Positions 54,545-62,425 of a DNA stretch of 64,000 nucleotides are shown here, piece by piece; within the stretch, counting starts at the first letter, position 1, and each line of letters begins with the position of its first letter. The notes below the pieces were generated by a model. That model was not told the DNA's origin. It saw only the letters and a program-made list of their open reading frames with translations, and did not search any database. Position numbers and translations under genes: made by a program. This stretch comes from Bacillus sp. 7884-1 (lineage in GTDB: Bacteria; Bacillota; Bacilli; Bacillales; Cytobacillaceae). The stretch is from contig NZ_NPDD01000129.1 in assembly GCF_002272245.1 (NCBI RefSeq), forward strand, positions 1-64,000, written 5' to 3'.

Positions 54545-54822
54545 AATTCACAAGAATTGCCCAAACATAAAGAGCAACCATTTTTCGATAGTAGAGCGAA
54601 TCGGATCGATGATTTGTTTTTTGGCTTAAAAAGAAAAGAAACTGCGACCAGTACTCACACCACTCAAAATCAGATTGATAATCTTCTTAAAACGTAGAGT
54701 TAGAAATGCTTATGGAAACGATCGATATGTTTGTTACAACCTCTAAACAATTTAAACCATTATTTAAAGAAATCCCTCCTTTTTTACATCGATTTAGTAA
54801 AAAGTTCAAATCTAACGAATAG
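54545..54822 (+). pseudogene. Frameshifted remnant of an unrecognised gene
   Basis: One frame reads EQPFFDSRANRIDDLFFGLK and continues to NQIDNLLKT-stop at about 54696. The adjoining frame at once continues ELEMLMETIDMFVTTSKQFK and ends FKEIPPFLHRFSKKFKS-stop at 54820. The two join smoothly if one base is restored, giving a small helical protein of about 90 residues. The family is unknown to me. The surrounding 0.7 kb holds no other gene. Confidence 0.45.
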
Positions 54823-55070
54823 TATATACATTACTCTTAAGGATAGTGAATCAGGTTCTAGAGGGTAGATTATTGAGCAATAAAAGAATTTGCTGTGCTA
54901 AATTTATTACACCTACACCATAAAGAAGAAATGACCTGTAAAAGGTGTTTTTCTAACAGCATCTCCCAGTATGATTCCAAAAGCGAAAAGGACATATGAA
55001 GGTAATTGTTTCACTCAACGAAAATATGAATATAAAGAACACTCCAAAACTAATTTAAGGTGGCCTCAAA

Positions 55071-55748
55071 ATGGATAAAAGAGTTCAATTCGACTTTGAA
55101 ATCGAGTTTACTAATGGCGGTGGAATACAAGGGCAGGAATTTCGACTTGATATTGATGGAGATGACATTACTGACGAAGAGTTAGCTAAGTATATTGTAG
55201 AGGATATGAGGTTGCTAATGGTTGGTGAAGTAAGGATACTTAACAAAAAAATAATTAATGAAAAACATAAACGAAGACCTGTTGATGAGATTTTAGGTGG
55301 ATTTTTAGGTGATAAGTTTGGGAAGAGTAGTATTTTAATGACGGCCCTTGGGTTATCTGCCATTTTTTTAATTGCTATATCAGTCTTACCCATTACGATG
55401 CCTCACATGTACTTTAATGTCCTAGTCGTATTAATTGGATTAATGATTTATACCGTTAGAGGTCTTTACTGGTCGTTACTTGGTGACTGTAAGATTGATG
55501 AAAAGATACTCGGCCTCGCAATAGGTGTCATATCCTTTATAGGCTATACACCAGATATTATCATGCCTATCGTAAATATTGTGTTGTTTAAATCATTCGG
55601 TGATAACAGTGGATATAATGCCTACTTTATCTTTTGTGCATGTGCAGGTATTATTGCGATCTTAATGACTTTAATCTTTAGAAAGTCAGTGAAGAAAGAA
55701 GCTGGAAATTCCATTAAAACAGAAGATTTAATTGTGAAAAATGCTTAA
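55071..55748 (+). CDS. Deletion-fusion gene: small conserved protein joined to the C-terminal half of an MFS transporter
   Basis: A 225-residue chimera. Residues 1-68 (KRVQFDFEIEFTNGGGIQGQ, then MRLLMVGEVRILNKKII and NEKHKR) resemble a complete small cytoplasmic protein of about 65-70 residues that I recall from Bacillus genomes beside cyclase/kynurenine-formamidase-like genes; that recollection is not firm. From about residue 74 (LGGFLGDKFGK) the sequence is the second half of a major facilitator transporter: the DRxG-like loop, then four or five helices. No start region of the transporter is present. The natural reading is a deletion that removed the end of one gene and the first half of another, leaving an open frame. 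It is probably non-functional as a transporter; the small N-terminal protein may survive. Confidence 0.65.
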   Translation: MDKRVQFDFEIEFTNGGGIQGQEFRLDIDGDDITDEELAKYIVEDMRLLMVGEVRILNKKIINEKHKRRPVDEILGGFLGDKFGKSSILMTALGLSAIFLIAISVLPITMPHMYFNVLVVLIGLMIYTVRGLYWSLLGDCKIDEKILGLAIGVISFIGYTPDIIMPIVNIVLFKSFGDNSGYNAYFIFCACAGIIAILMTLIFRKSVKKEAGNSIKTEDLIVKNA

Positions 55749-55791
55749 TTTATTGTAGTAATATTCAATTCTACCAATTCCAATAAAAAAG

Positions 55792-55823
55792 AAAGAAGAT
55801 GAGTATATGCTCATCTTCTTTAC
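55792..55823 (+). terminator. Intrinsic terminator of the fusion gene
   Basis: AAAGAAGATGAG, loop TATATG and CTCATCTTCTTT form a perfect 12-bp stem. Confidence 0.8.
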
Positions 55824-55825
55824 AT

Positions 55826-55842
55826 GTGTGCCTAGCATGGGT
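55826..55842 (+). mobile_element. Short trace of a group II intron 5' end
   Basis: GTGTGCCTAGCATGGG starts four bases behind the terminator stem and matches the opening of the remnant at 30564 (GTGTGCCAGGCATGGC). Only about 17 bases are left. Confidence 0.35.
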
Positions 55843-55892
55843 TCAATTTTAAAAAGGCAGAGCTTAAAGAATAGAAATAATTATCAACAGGG

Positions 55893-55936
55893 GAAGCATT
55901 AATGAAGGCTGGGAAGCTTCGTTATGCTTCTTTTTG
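55893..55936 (+). terminator. Terminator-like hairpin
   Basis: GAAGCATTAATGAAG pairs with CTTCGTTATGCTTC (one mismatch and one bulge), followed by TTTTT. No intact gene precedes it; it may have belonged to deleted sequence. Confidence 0.6.
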
Positions 55937-56158
55937 TGCAAAGTAATGTAATAGGATGACTCTCTATTTGAACCATTAGAACAATTCCTGTGAAATTTAG
56001 CCTAGGATAGTATTCTAAAAATTTAGTATTATAGTAATATTTACAATAATTCAAAATATTCGATAAAATAAAACCAACCCATCAGACAGGTGAGACATGT
56101 AAGACGCATAAGAAAAGGAAGACGCATAAGATTAGAAAAAACGAATGGGGTGCTGAGC

Positions 56159-56899
56159 ATGTCGAAAAAAGTAAGTAGTATTGTAACTGAATATGTCCTG
56201 GAGGAAATTAAAAAGGGAACATTTAAGGTAGGTGATAAACTGCATTCGGAACGAGAGCTCATGGAAACATTGAAGGTAGGACGGTCATCCGTAAGAGAAG
56301 CTTTAAATAGCCTGGTCGATATGCAGATTTTAGAGAAGCGCATGGGAATTGGGGTATTTGTCAAAAAAACGGATATTAGCGGCATGGTTCACTCGCATGT
56401 CGTGTCCGCGCTGCTTGATCCGAAAAGTTCCAGAGAAATCATGGAGTTTCGTTTGATGCTTGAGGTTGAAATTTGCGGGAAGGCAGCGGAAGTTGCTACA
56501 GAAGAGGACTTTGTTCAAATGGAGCAATCTCTGGAAATGATGAAGAGAGCGATCCAATTCAATTTACCTATTTTGGAAGCGGACCAAAGATTTCACCAGG
56601 CCATCGTCCATGCAACAAGAAATCAGGTCTTGATGAAAGTCTATGAATCTATTAATGATTTACTTACCTCCGCCAAAAGAGAAATGGTTTTGATTTCTGA
56701 TAAAGTAACTACGTTTCAATTCCACAAGAACATTTATCAGGCGATCAAAGACCATCATGTAGAACGGGCGAGACAAATGATGAGGGAACATTTGTGTGAC
56801 GTAGCCATTCGATATGAAAAGCTACATGAAAAATGGGAGAAAGAAGAACAGGACCGGGAGAAAAATGGACAACTAATTTCACCTTCTTCGGATGGCTGA
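56159..56899 (+). CDS. FadR-type GntR family transcriptional regulator
   Basis: A 246-residue regulator. The winged helix (about 1-75) has KVGDKLHSERELMETLKVGR and SSVREALNSLVDMQILE. The FCD ligand-binding domain (about 90-235) has the metal/ligand His set in DQRFHQAIVHATRN, YQAIKDHHVERAR and MMREHL. It stands just before, and points towards, the peptide importer operon, so it probably controls it. ATG 56159 fits the domain start; the in-frame extension to 56090 contains two direct copies of AAGACGCATAAGA (56101-56113, 56119-56131) that could be its operator. The effector is unknown. Confidence 0.88.
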   Translation: MSKKVSSIVTEYVLEEIKKGTFKVGDKLHSERELMETLKVGRSSVREALNSLVDMQILEKRMGIGVFVKKTDISGMVHSHVVSALLDPKSSREIMEFRLMLEVEICGKAAEVATEEDFVQMEQSLEMMKRAIQFNLPILEADQRFHQAIVHATRNQVLMKVYESINDLLTSAKREMVLISDKVTTFQFHKNIYQAIKDHHVERARQMMREHLCDVAIRYEKLHEKWEKEEQDREKNGQLISPSSDG

Positions 56900-56998
56900 G
56901 TAGGTAGTGTGCTATTTTTTTGAATTAAAATTTCTGAAAATAATTATTTTTCAGTTTTATTTTTAAAAATTAGATCAATCAAAATGGGGGTTGAAAGT

Positions 56999-58561
56999 AT
57001 GTTTAGTAAAAAGGCTCGGTTTACTTTTGCTACAGCCATAATCGGTACGATGCTGGCATTGACGGGATGCAATGGCGGGAATGAATCTGCAACGAGTGGT
57101 AAATCTGAACAAAAGCCACAAGCTTCAGTACCTGGTGACAAAAAAGTGATTAATATCGGTCTTAAAGCGGATCCGCCAAGCTTAGATCCCAGCCAATCCA
57201 ATGCTTTAGTAGATCGCCAGGTTCAAAACAGCATCTATGATAAACTCTTTGACCTGGACAAGGATGGAAATATTGTACCTGTCTTAGTCGAATCCTATGA
57301 GGTTTCTCCGGATGGAAAGGTGTATACCTTGAAATTAAAGACAGGGATTACCTTTCATGATGGTACTGAATTTAATGCTGACGTTGTAAAATTCAACATC
57401 GAGCGTAATAGAGAAGATAATTCTCGTCGTAAGAATGAAATGAGTTTTGTTCAAAAAGTAGAGGTAGTAGATCCGCAAACGGTGAAGATTGAACTGTCCG
57501 AACCATTCTCTCCTTTTATTTCCATCCTTACCGATCGATCAGGGATGATGGTATCTCCTGATGCGGTGAAGAAATATGGCGAGGATTACTTGAACCATCC
57601 TGTCGGAACAGGTGCCTATGCTTTCGTGGAGCATGTTAAGGGCGACCATGTTACCTTGAAAAAGAATGAAAACTATTGGAATGGTGAAGTCAAAATTGAT
57701 GAATTAAATTACAAGGTGTTTACGAATGGCACAGCAGCGGTTCAAAACTTAAAATCGGGTCAACTTGATTTCATCGATGATGTTCCGACTAAAGAAATTA
57801 AGGGATTAGAAAACAATCCTGTTGGAAAAGTGGTTGCTGAATCCGGAATGGCTTACCAAGGGTTCTACCTGAACACCAAACAAGAGCCATTCACCAACAA
57901 ATACCTTCGTCAAGCTGTAAATAAGGCGGTCGACCGTGAAGCTTTCATCAAGGTAGTACTAGACGGCTATGGAGCACCTGCAAACTCTCCGTTCGGACCA
58001 GGTAATCTGGCACATGGAGACTCGGATAAAGTGAGCAAGCCGGATAAACAGGAAATTAAGGATCTGCTGGACAAGGGCGGTAAGCCAGATGGATTCAGCT
58101 TTAAATTACAAATCGGCACCTCTCCTGTCAATGAACAGTTCGGGGCTGTTATTCAAAGCATGTTAAAGACCTATGGTATCCAGGTAGAACTAGAAAAGGT
58201 GGAGTTTGGTACGATGTTGGAAAATGGGGCTAATCATAAATTCCAAGCTCTTCAGCTCGGATGGTCAGGACGTCCCGACCCAGACCAAAGCTTCTTCGAT
58301 TTCGTCGTAACCGATCAGCCAAACAACTATGCAGCTGTTTCAAACCCGGAATTGGACAAGCTCGCTAAGAAAGCTCGAACTGAATTGGATCCGGCGAAAC
58401 GTAAAGGACTCTATGATCAGGCGATGGAAATTGTCCATGATGAATCTGAGTACGTGTATATTTACCATGATTTCAACCGTTTTGGTGTATCTAAGAAGGT
58501 TACTGGTTTTGAATATATACCAGACGGCATCATCCATACACAAAAATTAGACAAGCAATAA
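56999..58561 (+). CDS. Peptide ABC transporter substrate-binding lipoprotein (DppE/OppA family)
   Basis: A 520-residue lipoprotein: MFSKKARFTFATAIIGTMLA with lipobox LTGC, then a Gly/Ser/Lys linker. The SBP family 5 domain begins INIGLKADPPSLDPSQSNA and contains VYTLKLKTGITFHDGTEFNA and FNIERNRED. Family 5 proteins bind di- and oligopeptides, nickel, glutathione and similar. The ATG at 56999 has TGGGGG 8 nt upstream; the in-frame ATG 56984 is less likely. It is the first gene of a complete five-gene importer. Confidence 0.92.
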   Translation: MFSKKARFTFATAIIGTMLALTGCNGGNESATSGKSEQKPQASVPGDKKVINIGLKADPPSLDPSQSNALVDRQVQNSIYDKLFDLDKDGNIVPVLVESYEVSPDGKVYTLKLKTGITFHDGTEFNADVVKFNIERNREDNSRRKNEMSFVQKVEVVDPQTVKIELSEPFSPFISILTDRSGMMVSPDAVKKYGEDYLNHPVGTGAYAFVEHVKGDHVTLKKNENYWNGEVKIDELNYKVFTNGTAAVQNLKSGQLDFIDDVPTKEIKGLENNPVGKVVAESGMAYQGFYLNTKQEPFTNKYLRQAVNKAVDREAFIKVVLDGYGAPANSPFGPGNLAHGDSDKVSKPDKQEIKDLLDKGGKPDGFSFKLQIGTSPVNEQFGAVIQSMLKTYGIQVELEKVEFGTMLENGANHKFQALQLGWSGRPDPDQSFFDFVVTDQPNNYAAVSNPELDKLAKKARTELDPAKRKGLYDQAMEIVHDESEYVYIYHDFNRFGVSKKVTGFEYIPDGIIHTQKLDKQ

Positions 58562-58597
58562 GATCATCTTGAAATAACTTTTGAGGAGGAGAAGGAT

Positions 58598-59551
58598 ATG
58601 AAATTCTTAGTAAGGCGTTTGCTGTTAACCATTCCGATTCTCTTCCTAGTGTCGATTCTGACATTTTCTTTGATCCATATGATCCCGGGTGATCCAGCCC
58701 GGGTCATTCTTGGTCAAGAAGCGACACCAGAAGCCTATGAATCACTTCGTGCAGAATTAGGATTGGATAAGCCTATTGTTGTTCAGTACGTTACCTGGGT
58801 TGGGAATGTTGTGACAGGAGATCTGGGATTATCGATCACGGATCGGGTGCCTGTCACCGAACTAATCTTCCAACGATTGCCCGCTACGGTTGAATTAACG
58901 ATTGGTACCTTTGTGGTCGCATTATTGATTGCTTTTCCTGCCGGTATCCTTGCAGCCGTTAGAAGAGGAACAGTTATCGACTATACCAGTACATTTATTG
59001 CTTTGGGCGGGATGAGTATCCCAAGCTTTTGGCTGGCTATGATGGCAATTATTTATTTTTCAGTAGAGTTAGGCTGGCTTCCGGCCTCGGGGTATGTTCC
59101 GTTTTCAGAAAATCCAGTCCAGAATTTGATGGCCATGATCTTACCTTGTTTGGCCACAGGTCTTCGTGAGTCGGCGGTGCTTATGAGAATGCTTCGCTCA
59201 TCTTTGCTTGAGGTCGTCAATATGGATTTTGTCCGTACAGCTAAAGCCAAAGGGCTAAATGAAGTGAAGACCATTTTAGGACATGTTCTCCGTAATGCCA
59301 TGATCCCGGTTGTGACTACCTCCGGCTTGATGATTGCCGGACTTCTTGGCGGATTGGTTATAACCGAATCGATTTTCTCCATTCCCGGCTTTGGCCGACT
59401 CATTGTAGAGTCCGTTTTTAAACGGGATTATGTAACCGTCCAGGGAGCGATCCTGGTATCTGCCGTATTGGTTGTCTTTGTAAATCTGATCGTGGATCTT
59501 CTTTATGCTGTCATTGATCCAAGAATCAAGGCGGAGAAGGGGGTATCGTGA
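58598..59551 (+). CDS. Dipeptide/oligopeptide ABC transporter permease, DppB family
   Basis: A 317-residue permease with six helices. It opens KFLVRRLLLTIPILFLVSIL, has the family motif HMIPGDPARVILG and the EAA loop FVRTAKAKGLNEVKTILGHV. It ends PRIKAEKGVS. GAGGAGGAGAAGG precedes the ATG. The next gene overlaps its stop (TGATG). Confidence 0.94.
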   Translation: MKFLVRRLLLTIPILFLVSILTFSLIHMIPGDPARVILGQEATPEAYESLRAELGLDKPIVVQYVTWVGNVVTGDLGLSITDRVPVTELIFQRLPATVELTIGTFVVALLIAFPAGILAAVRRGTVIDYTSTFIALGGMSIPSFWLAMMAIIYFSVELGWLPASGYVPFSENPVQNLMAMILPCLATGLRESAVLMRMLRSSLLEVVNMDFVRTAKAKGLNEVKTILGHVLRNAMIPVVTTSGLMIAGLLGGLVITESIFSIPGFGRLIVESVFKRDYVTVQGAILVSAVLVVFVNLIVDLLYAVIDPRIKAEKGVS

Positions 59552-60381
59552 TGAAGACGTTCAAAAAGTTTTTGCGAACAGGATTAGGGGTTTTAGGTGC
59601 CCTTATTATTTTAACAATGGTTGTGATGGCCATTTTTGCTCAACAATTGGCACCTTTTGATCCGAACGCCCAAGATTATAATGCTATTCTATTGCCCCCA
59701 GGCGGAGAGCATCTTTTTGGAACGGATGATTTAGGACGGGATATTTACTCCCGTGTCGTTTACGGAGCACAAATTTCAATTAAAGCGGCTTTATTATCGG
59801 TAGGGATTGCCATCCTCATTGGAGTTCCCATTGGACTTCTTTCTGGTTACTTTGGCGGATTCTGGGATGAATGGGTGGTCATGCGATCTGTTGATGCCAT
59901 GCAGGCTTTCCCTTTTCTTATCCTGGCGCTGGCGATTGCCGCCGTGTTAGGAAATGGATTTGGAAATGCCATGATCGCCATTGGAATAGGGTTTGCCCCC
60001 GCTTTTATCCGGATTACACGAGGACAGGTGTTGCAGCTTCGTAATATGGAATATATTCTTGCGGCCAAAGCGACAGGCGTGAAAGATCTTCGCATTATTT
60101 TCAGTCATATCCTGCCTAATGCACTTAATCCAATTATTATTCAATCTACTCTGGCTATGGCAGCAGGAATTCTTGCAGAAGCCTCCTTATCCTATTTAGG
60201 ACTAGGGGTGCAGCCGCCGACCCCATCATGGGGAAGTATGCTGAACCAGGCCCAAACATTAATGAATGTGTCTCCTTATGCAACTATTTTTCCTGGTATG
60301 GCCATTTTCTTGGTTGTTCTCGGATTTAATCTGCTAGGTGATGGATTACAGCAAACCTTGGATCCAAGAATCCGAAAATAA
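59551..60381 (+). CDS. Dipeptide/oligopeptide ABC transporter permease, DppC family
   Basis: A 276-residue permease. An N-terminal helix is followed by LAPFDPNAQDYNAILLPPGG and HLFGTDDLGRDIYSRVVYGA, the DppC/OppC signature. The EAA loop is EYILAAKATGVKDLRIIFSH. It ends DGLQQTLDPRIRK. ATG 59551 overlaps the dppB stop; GTG 59548 is the alternative. Confidence 0.94.
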   Translation: MKTFKKFLRTGLGVLGALIILTMVVMAIFAQQLAPFDPNAQDYNAILLPPGGEHLFGTDDLGRDIYSRVVYGAQISIKAALLSVGIAILIGVPIGLLSGYFGGFWDEWVVMRSVDAMQAFPFLILALAIAAVLGNGFGNAMIAIGIGFAPAFIRITRGQVLQLRNMEYILAAKATGVKDLRIIFSHILPNALNPIIIQSTLAMAAGILAEASLSYLGLGVQPPTPSWGSMLNQAQTLMNVSPYATIFPGMAIFLVVLGFNLLGDGLQQTLDPRIRK

Positions 60382-60399
60382 TGGAAAGGAGATGTGAAC

Positions 60400-61374
60400 A
60401 TGAGTGCTATCTTGGAGGTCAAAAATCTGAAAACAAAGTTTAAAACAGATTACGGTACCGTTAGTGTTGTTGATGGTGTAGATTTCTCCATTAAGCCTGG
60501 TGAGACGCTTGGCGTCGTTGGGGAATCTGGATGCGGAAAAAGTGTGACTAGCCTTTCGGTTATGAGGCTTCTGCCGTCCAATGCCAGCAATGAAGGAAGT
60601 ATAACCTTCCAGGGGAAGGAGCTGATATCCCTTCCGGAGAAGCAGATGCAGCAGGTTCGGGGAAATGATATCGCGATGATCTTCCAGGAACCGATGACAT
60701 CCCTTAATCCATTGCATACGGTAGGAAGGCAAATCGAAGAAGCTGTTATTCTCCATATGAACATTTCCAAGCAAGAGGCCAAGGAAAGAGCGATTAAGAT
60801 GCTAAATGCAGTTGGGATGCCGAGAGCACAAGAGATTTATGGTGAATATCCCCATCAGCTGTCAGGCGGCATGCGTCAGCGCGTAATGATTGCTATGGCG
60901 ATGGCGTGTGATCCCAAATTAATCATTGCGGATGAACCAACCACGGCCCTTGATGTAACCATTCAGGCGCAAATTTTGGATTTAATGAGAGATTTAAAAG
61001 ATAAAACAGGAACTTCCATCATGCTCATAACGCACGATTTAGGGGTTGTAGCCGAAATGTGTGACCGCGTAATCGTCATGTATGCCGGCCAAGTTGTTGA
61101 AGAGACAGATGTACAGACTTTGTTTGAAAATCCGAAGCATCCCTATACGATGGGGCTGATTGATTCCATTCCATCCTTTGAGGATGAAAAGGAATATTTG
61201 AATACGATTCCCGGCTCCGTTCCGCTTCCCTATGAGATGCCGAAAGGATGCCGGTTTGCTCCTCGATGCAGCTGGGCGAAGGAGATTTGTCATCAACATG
61301 CTCCAGAGCTGATGGAAATCGAAAGCCAACATAAATGCCGCTGCTGGCTTGTTACGAAGGAGGATGCATCATGA
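60400..61374 (+). CDS. Dipeptide/oligopeptide ABC transporter ATP-binding protein, DppD family
   Basis: A 324-residue ATPase with Walker A GESGCGKSV, signature LSGGMRQRVMIAMAMA, Walker B LIIADEPTTALD, and the C-terminal oligopeptide domain with the Cys-rich CRFAPRCSWAKEICHQHAPE. Such Cys clusters can hold an Fe-S centre in DppD-type proteins. AAAGGAG lies 8 nt before ATG 60400; the in-frame GTG 60394 is less likely. The next ATPase gene overlaps the stop by 4 bases (ATGA). Confidence 0.94.
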   Translation: MSAILEVKNLKTKFKTDYGTVSVVDGVDFSIKPGETLGVVGESGCGKSVTSLSVMRLLPSNASNEGSITFQGKELISLPEKQMQQVRGNDIAMIFQEPMTSLNPLHTVGRQIEEAVILHMNISKQEAKERAIKMLNAVGMPRAQEIYGEYPHQLSGGMRQRVMIAMAMACDPKLIIADEPTTALDVTIQAQILDLMRDLKDKTGTSIMLITHDLGVVAEMCDRVIVMYAGQVVEETDVQTLFENPKHPYTMGLIDSIPSFEDEKEYLNTIPGSVPLPYEMPKGCRFAPRCSWAKEICHQHAPELMEIESQHKCRCWLVTKEDAS

Positions 61375-62387
61375 GCGAAAACAAGCCTATTTTAGAGATC
61401 AAAGGGTTAAAAAAATACTTTCCTATTAAGACGGGTTTTTTCAATAAAGTAACCGGTCACGTCCAAGCTGTTGACGGGGTGGATTTTAGCGTGATGCCAG
61501 GTGAGACCTTAGGAATAGTGGGAGAATCAGGCTGTGGAAAATCGACCACGGGACGTACGATTTTGCGTTTATTGAATCCCTCTGCTGGAGAAGTGTTGTT
61601 CAATGGCAAGGATCTGGCGAAACTGTCCAAGGAAGAAATGCGGCAGATGCGCAAGGATATTCAAATGGTCTTTCAGGATCCCTATGCTTCTCTCAACCCG
61701 CGCAAAACGATTAGGCAGATTCTGCTTGAGCCCCTGAAAGTGCATGGGATTGGATCATCCCGTGGGGAACGGATGAAAAGAGTGGAGGAAATTATCGAAG
61801 TGGTAGGGCTGAGAAAAGAGCACTTAGACCGTCATCCCCATGACTTCTCCGGTGGTCAGCGCCAGCGGATTGGGATCGCGCGAGCTCTCATCCTTAAGCC
61901 GAAGGTAATTATTGCGGATGAACCGGTTTCTGCTCTTGATGTTTCCATCCAATCGCAGGTTTTGAATCTATTAAAGGATTTGAAGAAGGAGTTTAATCTT
62001 ACGCTGATCTTCATTTCTCACGATCTATCCGTTGTCAGGCACTTATGTGATCGTATTGCCGTGATGTATTTGGGGCGTGTGGTGGAGATTGCCGATAAAA
62101 AGCAGCTCTTCACTAACCCAAGCCATCCATATACGCGAGCTTTATTATCGGCTGTGCCCATTGCGAATCCGAAAGCCAAGCGGGAGCGGGTCATTCTTCA
62201 GGGAGATTTGCCAAGTCCGGCTAACCCGCCGTCAGGATGTACATTCCATCCTCGTTGCCCGGTCGCAAATGAAAGCTGTAAAACGAAAATTCCCATTCTA
62301 AAAGCCATTGATAGCGGACATCAGGTTTCCTGTCATCTCTTTACGGAGGGGAAGGTAAAAGAAAGCAAAGAAGAAATGATCGGATAA
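61371..62387 (+). CDS. Dipeptide/oligopeptide ABC transporter ATP-binding protein, DppF family
   Basis: A 338-residue ATPase. It has the DppF/OppF opening PILEIKGLKKYFPIKTGFFN, Walker A GESGCGKST, QMVFQDPYASLNPRKT, signature FSGGQRQRIGIARAL and Walker B VIIADEPVSALD. The C-terminal domain has GCTFHPRCPVANESC. AAGGAGG precedes ATG 61371. It completes the binding protein - permease - permease - ATPase - ATPase set. The gamma-glutamyltransferase gene follows after about 40 bases. Confidence 0.94.
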   Translation: MSENKPILEIKGLKKYFPIKTGFFNKVTGHVQAVDGVDFSVMPGETLGIVGESGCGKSTTGRTILRLLNPSAGEVLFNGKDLAKLSKEEMRQMRKDIQMVFQDPYASLNPRKTIRQILLEPLKVHGIGSSRGERMKRVEEIIEVVGLRKEHLDRHPHDFSGGQRQRIGIARALILKPKVIIADEPVSALDVSIQSQVLNLLKDLKKEFNLTLIFISHDLSVVRHLCDRIAVMYLGRVVEIADKKQLFTNPSHPYTRALLSAVPIANPKAKRERVILQGDLPSPANPPSGCTFHPRCPVANESCKTKIPILKAIDSGHQVSCHLFTEGKVKESKEEMIG

Positions 62388-62425
62388 ATCATCCAATTGC
62401 TAGAGACTAAAGGAGGTAACAAAAC

